Shown one piece after another: positions 1-11,716 of a stretch of DNA of 64,000 nt. The DNA comes from Aphelenchoides besseyi (lineage: Eukaryota > Nematoda > Chromadorea > Rhabditida > Aphelenchoididae). The stretch spans positions 682,001-746,000 of the forward strand of contig JAMPIQ010000003.1 in the NCBI GenBank assembly GCA_024699855.1. Reading direction: 5' to 3'. Every line of letters starts with the position of its first letter. Position 1 is the stretch's first letter. The notes below the pieces were generated by a model. It saw only the letters and a program-made list of their open reading frames with translations. It had not been told where the DNA came from and did not search any database. A program made the position numbers and the translations under genes.

Positions 1-974
1 TTAGCGCGTTCCGTTTATATAGATCCGCAACACCCCGGGCCAGTGCGAATTTAAATTTAACTTACGTACCGAGAATTTAGTCCGTTAGTCGAGAGAGAAT
101 GCGCATTGATGAAGGAACGAAAGCTGATTAGGGTTGAAAGAAACAATTTCATCAAATTTAAATTTGTTAGATACAAGATAATAATGTCCAATAATATATT
201 TAAATTTTTCCGGAGTATTGTAAAACCCTCCACTTGAAGGTTCTCTCCAAATGTTCGCCCGTCGTGCCCCTTTTCTCTTAGGGACCCAAAGGCGATGTCC
301 AAAATCCCAAGTTGAAGCGAAGTGAATTTATCCTCAAACTTGGGTTAATAAACCGAAAAACAATCGCGATATATAGACTCGACCAAGTAACAATTTCGGA
401 GTTAAATGAAATCGACCGGGAAAGTAATTGGAATTAAGTGATAAATCGAAATTGTCAAGAGAGTACTAAAGTTAAGCAAAAGGACACGGATGGAACAATG
501 GAAACTAAATTGCATAACTAAACAGGGAACGATGCGGGGATCTCGATCGTGAATGTGAATTAAATCGATGTGAATTGAAAGCCGCTGATCGGAGTGTCCT
601 TTTGGACTTTTCGCTCCACCTTTTCTCCGATGTCTCGAAATCGGACAATATTATATTCATTGGGAGAATTTCTTGAAAATGTTAGAATGTTTTTATGATA
701 CATTAATTTACAATTTCTAAATAAGGATTAAATTTTGGTTTAATATTATTTATTTCTTTTTTTAACATTTCATTGTGTTACACGTTATTATTTTAATAAT
801 AAATTTCCGCATTATATGTTTCTTTTAAAAGGCCATAACATATGCCGTTAGTGAGTTTTAGCAAGTTTTTTAAGTTGTCTTCTTAAACATGGAGTAAATT
901 AAAAGTACTCAAAGAGAAATGACGTCTTGTGTAATTTTTAAAGCCGTAGCTATAAATTTTCCGAATGAAATAAT

Positions 975-1200
975 TCACCGCAAAAACGACGCGCTGTTTC
1001 CGGCAAATACATGGAAGAGCTTCAAGTCATTGGGCACCGGGGAGTCGGCAATACCTTTGAAGCTGGAGACAACTTCTTTAGCGTTTTCGTAACCTAAAAA
1101 AGGATAATAATACTAGTCTTTAAAATTGTTCATTTGCGGCGCCGAATTGCAAACCACTAACAAGACAAAAGACAAGCAGCAGTGACCACAGAACTTTCAT
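975..1200 (-). CDS. small secreted peptide, two exons
   Basis: Predicted 54-residue protein from exons 1200-1155 and 1093-975, joined by a 61-nt intron (donor gtttgc, acceptor tttttag). The start ATG opens a textbook signal peptide, MKVLWSLLLVFCLVSG, followed by a mature part of about 38 residues beginning YENAKEVVSSFKG and ending NSASFLR. There are no cysteines in the mature region, so it is not a disulfide-rich toxin or defensin. Without splicing the frame stops after 26 codons; with splicing the phase fits exactly. I recognise no family. The signal peptide and clean splice make a real secreted product plausible; transcript evidence is absent. Confidence 0.5.
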
Positions 1201-1385
1201 TGTAAACGATCCGGACCATGTGCAGAATGGCCGCACCTTTTGTGAAACGGTCCGGGACGACTCTTCGCTGACAGTCATTTTCCTGGTGGGAAATCGAACT
1301 CTATTTTTCCGGTTTCTATAGATTCAATGAATGTGAGTTAGTGGCTACTGTTTGTAAACTCACTTAATTGTTGCACGGTCACGTA

Positions 1386-2090
1386 CTATCGTGTTCTTGT
1401 TCCGTGAAAGCAATGGGCACTTTTGTTTAAAATTGAGCGGCAGTTGTTCACAATGAATTCGTAGGACGAAGGCGTGCCGAGCTGATTTAAATTCCATCCT
1501 TGAAAGACGGAATTCGGACGTTGTGACAGCCGTTCCATGGCACTGCCATTTAAATCCTCTCGATAGTCGGATTTGTGAATGCCCTTTCCATCGCGAATCA
1601 GATTCTGTAGATGTGCTCGTGAAAACACGTTCTCGGCTTGGCGATCCTTTGAATTGTTGAATTCGTGGAGTGGATGCACGTCCACCGAAGGCAATCTTCA
1701 GTAGATGCCGTTGACTTGCGTTTCTTGAACAATGTATTGACGAGTAATATCGTAGGCATCGTCCTTCTTTGATGCGCGATTACCGCTTTGATATTCAGCC
1801 GTGCATCGAAGATTTCTTTTAATTGCATCCGGGCCAAAGTAGAGAGCTTGTCCGGTTAACTGAAAATGTTTCTGTCAAGTTATTACTTCTCCATAAACAT
1901 ACTTGAAAACAAATCGATAAATGTGTGAACAGTATTCAAATTCTCTTGTACAAACCATTAGTGTTTGATTGCCATCGACATGAATTCTTCGAATGCTATC
2001 GAATTTGATGTTTGTTCGCTCCCACTTCCGTATCCAAATCTAACGTCAAGATTTCATCTTTTTCGCCGCGTGAGAATGCCCAAGAATATA
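1386..2090 (-). pseudogene. degenerate coding remnant, unidentified
   Basis: Two coding-like stretches lie on the minus strand. One (about 1853-1386) reads LTGQALYFGPDAIKRNL..., meets an in-frame TGA at 1697-1699 and continues open for another 100 codons to the TAG near 1386. The upstream stretch (about 2035-1905) reads KWERTNIKFDSIRRIHVDGN... and ends at a gt donor, but its phase does not join the next exon. Codon use looks host-like. I cannot assign a family. The internal stop and phase mismatch suggest a decayed gene; a missed exon arrangement is the alternative. Confidence 0.35.
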
Positions 2091-2099
2091 ATTGTAACA

Positions 2100-3860
2100 G
2101 TTTAGTAGACTGTTTATCAAAATTCTCTCAGGCAAGAACAGAATTTACGTTGATTTAAGTAATGGGAGATAAGGAAGGAAGGCGGGTTTGGAATGTGCTG
2201 AAAAACGTATTTATCGGCGTTAATTAACGTGACGGCGCCAGTCCAATTGATAGCGGCGCCAAAAAGAAAGGGAAGGAGACTCGTGGTGTCTACAGTTGAT
2301 AAGAACATCTTATGGCCGAGTCGGTCACACTTGTAGACAATATAAAATTGTAAAATTGACTGAACTTACACAATAAACAACCCGAAGTATGTTGACACAA
2401 TGCCTTCCGTAATGACACGCATCTTGAGACAAATTAATCCCCATATTTTTCGGGTATATATGATTGGGGTGAAGGCAACGCTTGTAATCTTTAACTAAAC
2501 CATATATCATAGAACTACTTCCCGGTTTTCCCGCTTTGATTTGAGTATATTATTAGCTAAAATTCTACTGAAGATGTTGGTTTTCCGGATTTGTAGTATA
2601 AGCTATATCACCATCGTTGTCGGCACTCCGAGCGCATGTTCGTTTTTGTTTGGTTCGTATCTACTTTAAAAACAGCACCAGCGTGGCAATGCCATTTATG
2701 TAAACTTGGTTGTCTAGTTCCGTTCCAATAGTCTAATCCGTTTCTTGCGTTTCGTTGTAACAATTATCTAAATGGTTTTTATTACGATTTTTACATCAAT
2801 ATTTTTCCATCTTTGTAGTTGTTGTGTCTGGTGGTCAAATAAAAGGAACGAGGTTAATTTGGTCAAAAGAGGGATTAAACAAAAAACTATCGGGCCTTCG
2901 GCCGATCGTCACAAGAAACCCTTCAAAGCGAGAAGGCGGAATTTACACCTTCCCCTCTTTTTGATAAGCGTACGCATAGGAAGTGAGATTCTTTCCGTTC
3001 TCTACTGAATTTTCCTATGTTGTCAGAGGTTGATTTATCGACTCTTTTGTCTAATGGGTGTTTCGCGTGGTTGCTTTTAAAAGATGACAAGATAATTGCT
3101 ATGTTTCCGATGTATGGAAGTCCAAACTTTTTTTAAACTGGTGGGTTTTGGTTTTCAGAGTTTGGTACGTGTTCAAGAAAGTAACTCATTTTCCTTTTTA
3201 GGTTGTTTTCTTATGCGACTTGTTAGTACGCGTGTATTCGGCTACATTCCTCAACAGAAGCTAATCTTCAATTGAAAATAAACTTTTTTGTTATGTTATT
3301 TAAACACTAAACTGAAATTTTCCGGTTATTCCTAGATAATATGAAACTGAACTCCGAAAGATTTTTGGCGCTTAAATTCGTAAAATTTGATAATACTAAT
3401 CACACTTCGAAATACGAAGCAAAATAGCTCATTGGTTGAAAATATCTAACTCCCGTGTTTGGAGTGATTAGCCCCAACAACTTGACAGCATCTTCTTATC
3501 ATATTGATCGTCAGAAAGCTCGATCACATGCTCTGCAGACTTTATTGCTTACCATTCTTCCGCACTAACTCGATCGAGGAACTGCAATTTTCATTGCATT
3601 TTAAAATCCTTTTAGCAACTTCATTCTCTGCATCACAGTATATATCGTATTATATTTGCATTGTCTATCTTTATTGCAACAGCAACTCAAATCGTATATC
3701 TATGTAAATGGCATTGAATATGAAATGATGACAGTTGGACGATTGAAGGCAACTCATCGCTGGGCTGTGATTCGCATTTCTCTGCAATTTTAAAAGGAAC
3801 GAAATCGACCAATACACAAATTTTTTGGCTAACGCATCAACGTAGAAACCTGAAAAGACA
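2100..3860. other. no supported gene
   Basis: AT-rich stretch with only short unsupported frames. One GC-rich inverted repeat stands out at 2891-2905 (GGCC, loop ttc, GGCC), similar in style to the stronger hairpins at 5.1, 21.5, 23.4 and 25.3 kb. Confidence 0.5.
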
Positions 3861-3863
3861 ATT

Positions 3864-4229
3864 TTGATGGGAATTTTTTTGGTAAAAGAACTGACGATTT
3901 TTAGCGCAAATCACCAGCAAAAACGACCACCGCGTTCGACTCGGAAAAAGAAGCCAACTGCACACATTGAGTGGACGAGTCCACGGCGCCCTTTCGCCAC
4001 GTTACTTCGTTCCGTGCGCTCTCGAGCGACACGCATTCTTTTTTGCTCCAAAAAAGCGCAAACGCAAAGACGCAGAAAAAGAACTTTGAGTTCGTTGCTG
4101 TCAAGCGGCTTCTTGCCATGTAACTTGTTGGCAATCTTTGCTAATAAAATCGAAGGCTCTGAAGGTCATTTTATCGTTCTCAAAAGGTTAAATCATCGGC
4201 CGACTGTTCGAAAATCAGAATATTCGTAG
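3864..4229 (+). other. 121-codon open frame, doubtful
   Basis: An open frame rich in Arg and Lys. An overlapping 77-codon frame is open on the opposite strand, so the openness may only reflect base composition. No domain, signal peptide or splice support was found. Confidence 0.15.
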
Positions 4230-4759
4230 GAACAAAAATCTTGAGTTAAGTCGATGCTTGCCTCTGAACGATATCATTGTTTTCAAGCACAGGAAAATTC
4301 GTTGTGCGCTTATCGCTCACGTTCTGCAAAGTGAATGAAATGAATGCTGAAATCAGCCGTCTACAGTCCCCTAACTAATCGGCAATGATGGTGATGGGGT
4401 AACGCTTTTGAAGGTTTGAGCAAAAACAAAGGGTTCCAACTTATAGATTTGAGTATGGAGAGTACGTATTTGACATTTGTTTTGCAAGATACTAACTTTT
4501 ACTGAGTAAATTTTTGACTTGAAATTAACACTGAAATCAGTTTTTCTAATCAAACCATATCGAAACTTGAGCCGATTGCCTTGAAAGAACATAGCGTTGT
4601 GCGCATCAGTAGGGTTTATCGACATGCAATATATGACAGCATATAAAATAATCACAATGGAGTTATTAACTTTGGTAGAAATTTTCTGTTCATTTTTGCT
4701 CCAAATGCGGGTTCACATATTTTGGTTGTTAAGATGTTTCTCTAATATGTATATTAGCA

Positions 4760-5101
4760 TTCTAGAAAGCGCAATTAAAAAGCGTTACAATGGTATATAA
4801 TACATAGTTTGAAGATGACTACTCACAAAGATACGATCGATATAATGCGGGCCTTAAAATTTGGGTTTCAGTGGACTTCGGCAGCCAATTGTTGAACTTT
4901 TTGTCATTGATTGACAGATGTATGTTATCAATCCAGAAAGCTCATTTAATGAACGTTACAACGGTATATAATACATGTCTCCAAAAAAGCTATTCGCAGA
5001 GATACGATCGATGTAATGTCAAGTTTCTGATTTCTTGATTTCAGTGCATTTCACCAGTTAATTGTTGAATTTTTTGTTATTGTTTACAAGTAAGCATTCG
5101 A
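4760..5101. repeat. 171-bp tandem duplication, two diverged copies
   Basis: Two head-to-tail copies with a 171-bp period: the shared string GTTACAAYGGTATATAATAC begins at 4784 and again at 4955, and the blocks GATACGATCGAT and AATTGTTGAA(C/T)TTTTTGT recur at the same spacing. The copies have diverged clearly. Each contains a tttcag-like acceptor about two thirds of the way along. No coding potential was seen. Confidence 0.75.
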
Positions 5102-5138
5102 CAAAGCCGCAAGTTTAACCCACACAAAACACAAGTAA

Positions 5139-5170
5139 AGAAAGCGAGCGGCGAAGCCGCGAGTCTTTCT
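5139..5170. repeat. GC-rich nested hairpin
   Basis: Inverted repeat AGAAAG ... GCGGC-gaa-GCCGC ... CTTTCT: a perfect 5-bp GC stem with a 3-nt loop inside a second 6-bp stem. It is in AT-rich surroundings and resembles the hairpin at the 3' end of the Helitron at 25.3 kb. It could be a relic Helitron terminus or an RNA hairpin. Confidence 0.6.
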
Positions 5171-6103
5171 GGTTCATTGAATATTTTTTAAGGCTGCTTG
5201 TGCTTCCTATTAAGCAGCTTCTGGAGTCAACAAATGAAGTTTTTCGGAAACAGTTCTGTGAATAAGCTTGTGAGATAAACTTCGATATCATTTGATAAAA
5301 TTTGAAGTCTCGGATTTTAATTTTAAGCTTTGAGTTGATTCATTATTTCCAACGAGCAATACAAATGTTGATTCAAACTCTCGGTGAAGTAAAAAAACTT
5401 TGTTCAAGAAAGAAGAACTTTGGACGCGATCGAAAATCTCCAATGTTCACGAATAGAAGGTGTGAACTTGTATGCTATTCACTAACAGATGCCTATCGAT
5501 TGTTCTTGAACGCAAATCGTCTTACAAGTGAATGTAATTCGTGACCACGTTCAATTTGAGTTGGTCCCCAAAGTTCAGTAGATTTCTAATTCATCGTCAA
5601 TTTTCCGAGAACATCACCGCAATAAATGCATGATGACGTGGATGACGCAATCATCCATCAAGCGTATTTGTCTTAATGGACACACAGATGCCAGGATTAA
5701 GCAAATACGTAGTTGGTTGAGAATGTTGAAATCATCAGAGCCTCTTTACGTTTTGTATTTCGATCAGAATTCCAGAGTGAACGCAATCTGGGGTCTATTG
5801 AAGTTTCATTGACATTGTCGACATTGTCGGATTGTGAAAAGTCGGACAGTGTCGACAGTGATTTTTTTCTGTTGAAGTATTTTGATAGGAAAATCATGAT
5901 TGTTTGACATTTTTTGACATAAATCGCACAATCACAATCGCTTGATTGTGATTTTTTTCTCTGTTGAAGTGCGACATATTTTTGCTGTCGACATTGTCGG
6001 CCGATTGTGATTTTTTGATTGTGTTTTCTTCGGCTTTCTTCGCTTATTAAGCGGTGCGTTCGACGCGCCAATCGATCTACTAGTCTTTCTTATTGTCGAC
6101 GCA

Positions 6104-6875
6104 ATGGAGCATGATTTGAAGTTGGCCTTTTTGGATGCGGTATTCAAGCGAAAGGAAACGTTGTTTGGACGGTTTTCGAGTAAACTAACTACGGTCGAAA
6201 AGAACGAACATTGGGAGCAGGTTCGGGTTCAATTAGTGGCAAACGGCTTTTCGAACATTCCGACAACAAAGAACCTTCGTTCGGTCCAGTGGCAAAATCT
6301 TCAGCGCCGGGCAAAAGAAAAGCGAGATAAATCGAGAAGAACGGGCACAGGAGCTATTAAGTTAACGAATGTTAGTTATTTTTATTAGATTCTTTTTCTT
6401 AACGGGAAGTGTGATGTTCTATCGTTTACAGATCGACAATCGAGTGCTTGATATCCTTGGTCGAGATTCACCCGTAGTCGTAGGGTTGCCAGTCGCGGAC
6501 TTGAGTCGATCTCAGACTTCTGTTGAGCGAATGTCTTTGAATTTGGGTGGAGAAACGCCGAACGATATGAACAACAACTCGCCCGAACGACCAAAGACTC
6601 CGCTTTCTTTCGTTCCTCGTTTATGTAATGGCCGACCGAAAAAGAAACGTCTACGCGAACAAGAGGACGACGAATTGCAAGATCTCAAGAAAGCAAAACT
6701 GCTTGCGGAAATCGCAAAGTTGCATTCGGAGACGGCGGTCAATAAGGCAATGGCTGAGAAACTGAAATCGGAAGACGAATTCAACTACTCAATCGTAGCT
6801 TTTAATCGATGGGAGTTTGATCAAAATTGTCTTCGTTTCTTTGACCAGGAGGTTGCCGTTGAAACAAGTGATTAG
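6104..6875 (+). CDS. Harbinger SANT/Myb-like DNA-binding protein (intact)
   Basis: Exons 6104-6370 and 6432-6875 (61-nt intron, gttagt...ttacag) give 236 residues. The N-terminal ~85 residues are a SANT/Myb/trihelix-like domain (W37 in NEHWEQVRVQ, then VQWQNLQRRAKEKRDK), as in the accessory proteins of Harbinger elements. The middle is Ser/Pro/Asn-rich with a basic patch GRPKKKRLRE, a likely nuclear signal, and the C-terminus is helical and Glu/Lys-rich. In Harbingers such a protein binds the element ends and helps bring transposase to DNA (family knowledge). No stop or frameshift was seen, unlike its counterpart in copy 2. Confidence 0.85.
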
Positions 6876-6906
6876 AGGTATTTTTATTTCGCATTTTATA
6901 AACATT

Positions 6907-8034
6907 CTATTGGTTCTGGAATTGATTAATCAAACGACGAAGTCGATCTTGACCGGAACTCGTTTCCGTTTCTTCGTCCCTCTCATTGTCACTTCGGATT
7001 CAATGACCGTTCAAAGTGGTCGTCGTCGTTTTCCTCTTCCTCACGATTATCGATTAGAAAGTTGTGAAGATACGCGCAAGTCTTAATAATCTCCGGTGAA
7101 TAAGTCGGAGATTTTACTCGCAATCCTTTCAGAAGACATTGAAATCGTTGTTTAAAAATTCCGAATGTGCATTCGATTATTTGTCGAGCTTTAGCGTGCT
7201 GACGGTAAAATCGAACAATTTGAGGATCCGCGTGTTGTGCATAGGGAATCAACCAATCGAGAAGCGGATAAGCTGAATTCCCAAGAATAACCGCGTTGGG
7301 AAACGGCCGAAAATCGCTTTCAAATTGTCGTAAAGAGCGGAGAGACGCAAAACACGCGCATCGTGAACCGAGCCGGGCATTTTGGTCGACAGAAAATATA
7401 ACTTGTGGTTTGGGCCACAAACTGCTAAGGTGTTGATCGAATGTTGGTTGTGGCGATCGACGAATTGGCTTTCAAGATCACCCGAAACGTAAACTCGAAT
7501 CTGAACAAAGACTATTTACAATTTCTAAGACAATTCCATTTACTAATGTTCCATCAATTACTCCACATATCGAAGGAACTCCAGCCATTGCATGAAATTC
7601 TCGGCTTATACGGCGATTATCGTTTTCGGATTCCGGCCAACAAATAGTTCCTTGTAACCTCTCATTCACGATCGAAGTAACTTGACGGATGGCACGACAG
7701 ACACTGCCTTTATCGAATCCTAAAAATACGAATAAGCCGAATGATCGAAGCAAGTAGCAAGACTACCATGCATATCTCCGTCATTGTAATATTCGACGTT
7801 CGTCGAATAAAACCGCAGAGCAAACATAAGCTTCTTTTTAGCGCTCATCGCCATAGAATTGTTTTTTGGGGGTTGAAAATTTTGACCGACTTCACGAAGA
7901 AGCAATTCGAAAACGCGAGGTGTGAAGCGATAGCGCTCGCGAAATTGAGTAGAATCGGTGATCTTTCGACGTTCACGATAAATATACGGACGGACTTGAC
8001 CTTCATCACTTGAATCACTCTCACTACTAGACAT
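6907..8034 (-). pseudogene. Harbinger DDE transposase, broken copy
   Basis: Same three-exon design as the intact gene at 16.2 kb: start at 8034 (MSSSESDSSDEGQVRPY), introns after DGDMHG and after VIDGTL. Catalytic Asp 1 (GVIDGTL) and Glu (IIECTFG) are present. Against the intact copy there is a 1-nt frameshift near 7325 (before FESDFRPF) and a second near 6998 (after RSLNPK), and the second catalytic motif reads LGNSAYP where the intact copy has LGDSAYP, so the catalytic Asp is now Asn. Encoded enzyme is therefore non-functional. Confidence 0.85.
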
Positions 8035-8341
8035 CGAATAAGCGCAAAATATTTGCGAAACAACAAGAATCAAAGAGAAACTCAAATCGCCCGTGATTGT
8101 ACAAAAAAGCACAATCGCAAAAAGCGTGATTTTTCTGACATTCCTGTCACTGTCAATTTTTTCCCAAAAAATACTTCAACAGAAACTGACTTTCCTGTCG
8201 GATTTTCACAATCACAATCAAAAAAATCAACAATGTCAGAGGACTTCAACAGAAAAAAATCAACAATCGAGTTGATTGTTTGACACTGTCAGCACAATCC
8301 GACAATGTCGACAATGTCAATGAAACTTCAATAGACCCCAG

Positions 8342-8960
8342 ATGTAAAGAATCACTTGGAATCTGCTAACTAACGATTGATTACTCTCGGCATCAACTTA
8401 ACAAAAAATTTTTTGAGGGCCACGGATGATAGAAATTGTTGGGTCTTGTCTAAGACTTGACAAACATTCCTTGCATCCCCACCTGATCGGGCGCCTGCCG
8501 CTTTGTTATAAGGCGACGCCCGTCGTGGTAGTTCGTTTCGTTTTTGTTTTGTTGTCCCTCGGTCGATGTTAAAATAATAAACCATTGAACCCAATAGAAG
8601 TCATATTACAAAAAGATGGAAATTAGATAGGGAGTGGTGGGGAGTTGGTTTGGAATATTGGAAAGAAATCAGAGCAGAAGATTAAGCTCATCAAAGAATG
8701 ATTGTTGCAAAGAATCAGCACGTTTATTAAAGATCCTTTGTCCCGATCTTAGCCGACTTCCAAACATTCCATCGCGATAACTTCAAGCACCAGGCCAAGC
8801 GGTCTTTTTCCCACTTGATGCCGGTCGCGCAGTCGTTGCAATTATTTTGGGATCTATCTCTCGCTTTCCGCCTCTGGGACTTATCTTAATTGTTATTCTA
8901 TCTATTGTTGTTGTTATTTATCGTCTCTAATAAAGTTATCTTACACACACGGGCATAACC
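8342..8960. other. no supported gene
   Basis: No convincing frame. The end of this stretch (8870-8960) is pyrimidine-rich with a polyadenylation-like aataaag, which is LTR-like in style, but no matching second copy or coding sequence was seen nearby. Confidence 0.4.
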
Positions 8961-9030
8961 TCCTTGGAACAAACTTTCAAATGTTTGCAAAGAGCTTCTT
9001 GCAACTTCTTTTTTACTTGCTCGCTTTTGT

Positions 9031-9842
9031 TCAACCATCGTTCAATTGCAAGATCCATTTTTTGTAGATTTCGAGCTGCTTCAAATTATAATTTTTCTCT
9101 TCACGAAGTTGACGCATGGTATCTTGATCTTCGGTGGCCTTGCTTGAGTTGACTGTTTTCTTGTTCCAACATTTTTTGCTTACACGTCAACCGCGTCGAT
9201 TTTTTACGTTCTTTTTCTTTAGGCGTTTTGTTCGACGTTGTAATCACAAACGAACTACAGAATAATAACAAAAGAGTTTACGTTCTCGGTTTCTTCAGTT
9301 GACGTTTCTTGTCGCTGTTCTATTTGTTTCTACTCGACCTAAATTCCAAACAAAGTACTAGAAAACGCCCGGAACTCACGAATATGCAGATTCAAGTTGA
9401 TCGCTTTCAGCCGACATTTTGCCATCAGAATCAGCAATCGAGGAATGAGAGTAGTCGAACGCCTTTTGCCTATTAGTGCAATACATACGGACGTTGACCG
9501 ATGACTTGTACGTTTCATCTTCGCTATGAAATTGATAGTACAGTGGATAGTTCACAAATGATTGATTGGTCAACCAGTAGCTGAAAACACAAGAGGAAAA
9601 TTGGATTAGAAAGTTTTGAACTAACTTGCTTCCATAGATCTGAACTTGTTCGTTTGGCATCTCTGGCGCGTACAGAATGTGTTGATCGAAGAATGAAAGT
9701 TCGCGAAATGCGTGGGATTTTGCTGGCCAGAAGTGCAGAAGGGATTCGGCTTTGAGTAGGAATGCAAACCCTCCTGATGCGCAATATACGAATTTTCAAC
9801 GAACTCCTCTTGGATAGAAACGTGTTGAAGTTCCTGATACAT
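9031..9842 (-). pseudogene. decayed paralog of the coiled-coil gene at 46.6 kb
   Basis: Opens MYQELQHVSIQEEFVENSYI, parallel to YQKLQYVSIQDQFVETSYV in the gene at 46615-47436, and shares the same intron site (YGSN|YWLTNQS versus YGNN|YWSTNQS). A 1-nt frameshift near 9665 separates SSINTF from MPNEQVQIYGS. Downstream exons encode a basic stretch then a coiled coil (KEKERKKSTRLTCKQKMLEQ, then frame-shifted MRQLREEKNYNLKQLEIYKK), which is bZIP-like in layout. Two frameshifts imply a pseudogene; sequencing error is possible but less likely twice. Confidence 0.6.
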
Positions 9843-10327
9843 TTTCTTTTCCGATTGTTGGTCGACAACGAATGATCTGAAAATTTCAAGACTATTTGAT
9901 GCAAAGTCTATGTGAACTTAATGAAGGAAAAGCCGTGACTCGCCGTCTGCAATTCACTTGTTGTTCAACGTTGCAAACAAGCGCGTCCAGAGTAAACATT
10001 TGGCATATTCATCCAATTGCTTCGAGAATTAAGCGGCCAATAGCTTGCCGGAAAAAAGATCGCTGCGCAGCTGTTCGTCGACGCCCAACTATGAAAATTC
10101 GAGTCATGGCTTGGAACGCAATAAAGAGCTTGCAATCGAATTGGACGAGTAATAGCTGCTAGATGTTTTCACGACGATTGAACGGCTTGTTTTTTCAACA
10201 ATGAAATAATTTTCAACAAAACACTTTTTATTGCAACTTGTATGTCATCTTCTGATTCTCGGTTTATTAGACAAATCAAGTTTACAATTTCTGTCTTACT
10301 ACTGATCAACTAAGAGCTACGGAGTCT

Positions 10328-11423
10328 TCAATTCCAGTAAGCTTGCAGCTGTTTGAAGTGGTCGACCGAACTCTGTCGGAGCACCAACTCGTCGCCCAAC
10401 ACGTTGATCGGCTTCACCGACGCTCCGCTGCAAACAAGAAGTTAAAGAAGTTAGAAGAAACTCACATTAAACGTCTTGCGAACTGAAAACACAAACAAGT
10501 GGGTAAGACAAAGAACATTAAGTTGGTGAGACAGTTGCTCGCAATCCCAAAATATCGAAACAAATGAACGTCACAACTGAAATACACGTAAAAACTAAAT
10601 TGAATCATTGTACTCACTACGAGACAATGTAGATCGTTTGAATCCATGTCGTGGAGAAGATCAAAAACGTGAAAACACAAACACAACTCGAAATGATTTC
10701 GATTTGTCTTGATGCGTGGATTAACGTCGAGAACTGAAGGCAAATCAAGAACTTTGAAATTTCATTTACCTGCAACCGTTGATCCAAATTCCCACGTTCC
10801 GTCTTCTTGTAGTAAAGGTGCCGTTGACGATTCAGTTCAATTCGAAGAATCTGAAAACGACAATCGAAATTTCGAACCATCAACTCACCAACATAACGGG
10901 GAATAAAATTAACATGCGAACGAAATGAACGATTGAATAGTCTATGGAAAGACCCAGAAGTGTTGGTATAGTCAGCGAAACGGTGAGAAGCCAAATCGAG
11001 AGAACCGAAACAACTCGAAACCACATGAGCGAAATTCTCTGCCCGTTTATTAGACAGTGAACTCTCCACGTATAAGCCAATGACGCAACGATGACTACCG
11101 CCAAAAACATGAAGCAAAAAAACTGACGCATAAGAAGAAAATACAACGAAATTTGCGAGTTGAAGAGTCTGAAACTCGACGACGTCAACTGACCACTAAC
11201 CTTCGACTTACCGAAACAGACACGCACCCAAAATTGCTATCGAGATGTGAACAAAAATGATTTTGAAACAATGCGGAATCAGCGACTGCTTGAACAGAAA
11301 AGCGGTGTAGAAAATCGCAACAGTCGAAGTTGGGACGTAGGAAATCAATTCGACTATCCGATGAGTTTGTTCGATTTGATCAAACTCCGTGGGATCGAAA
11401 GTGAGGTCGTAAACCTGACACAT
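10328..11423 (-). CDS. seven-helix serpentine chemoreceptor (Sre/Sra/Srab-like)
   Basis: Six exons (11423-11212, 11168-10889, 10850-10770, 10733-10621, 10576-10466, 10427-10328) read in phase to 298 residues. Seven hydrophobic segments can be picked out: around LISYVPTSTVAIFYTAFLF, IIFVHISIAILGACLF, FFCFMFLAVVIVASLAYTW, VVSVLSIWLLTVSLTIPTLL, FVRMLILFPVMLIL, VCVFTFLIFSTTWIQTIYIV and CLTNLMFFVLPTCLCF. The short extracellular N-terminus, the RGNLDQRLQ loop before helix 6 and the tail ending FKQLQAYWN resemble the nematode Sra/Sre/Srb superfamily. Likely an odorant receptor in sensory neurons. Assignment to a single subfamily is not certain. Confidence 0.8.
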
Positions 11424-11716
11424 CGAAGTATTAGCAGCTTACTATTTAATGAGTTTTTTTGACTTTCAATTCGAGTGTAGAGTGTGCGTAATTAACTTAC
11501 TACTCGCTTCTAACTTTTAATTCTCGACACTTCCATTGCACCTGCTTCCACTGCTCGATTAACTTCCGCATTTCCCAGAATCGGGTCTACATCACCTAAC
11601 ATCCGAGAAAGAAATGTTATTCCTTTTCCGAAAACTTGACACAACACATCATGTGTAAACCAAAAGCTTGTTTATCAGTTCAAACGAGCGTAATTGATTT
11701 GAACGGACAAAATACT

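Larger units (their letters stand above)
5791..8338 (+). mobile_element. PIF/Harbinger DNA transposon, copy 1
   Basis: 2,548-bp element bounded by 46-bp inverted repeats that match exactly (5791-5836 and 8293-8338), starting GGGTCTATTGAAG. Short motifs such as CATTGTCGACATTGTCGG and TTCAACAGAAAAAAATC recur just inside the ends. It carries the usual two genes: a SANT/Myb-like gene (+) and a DDE transposase gene (-), meeting tail to tail. The flanking trinucleotides are CTG (left) and CAG (right), which are not identical, unlike copy 2. The transposase copy is broken; the Myb-like gene is intact. Confidence 0.92.

Noticed and set aside
8342..8960. Possible solo LTR next to Harbinger copy 1
   Set aside because: LTR-like pyrimidine tract and aataaag only; no paired copy, target duplication or retroelement coding sequence was found.
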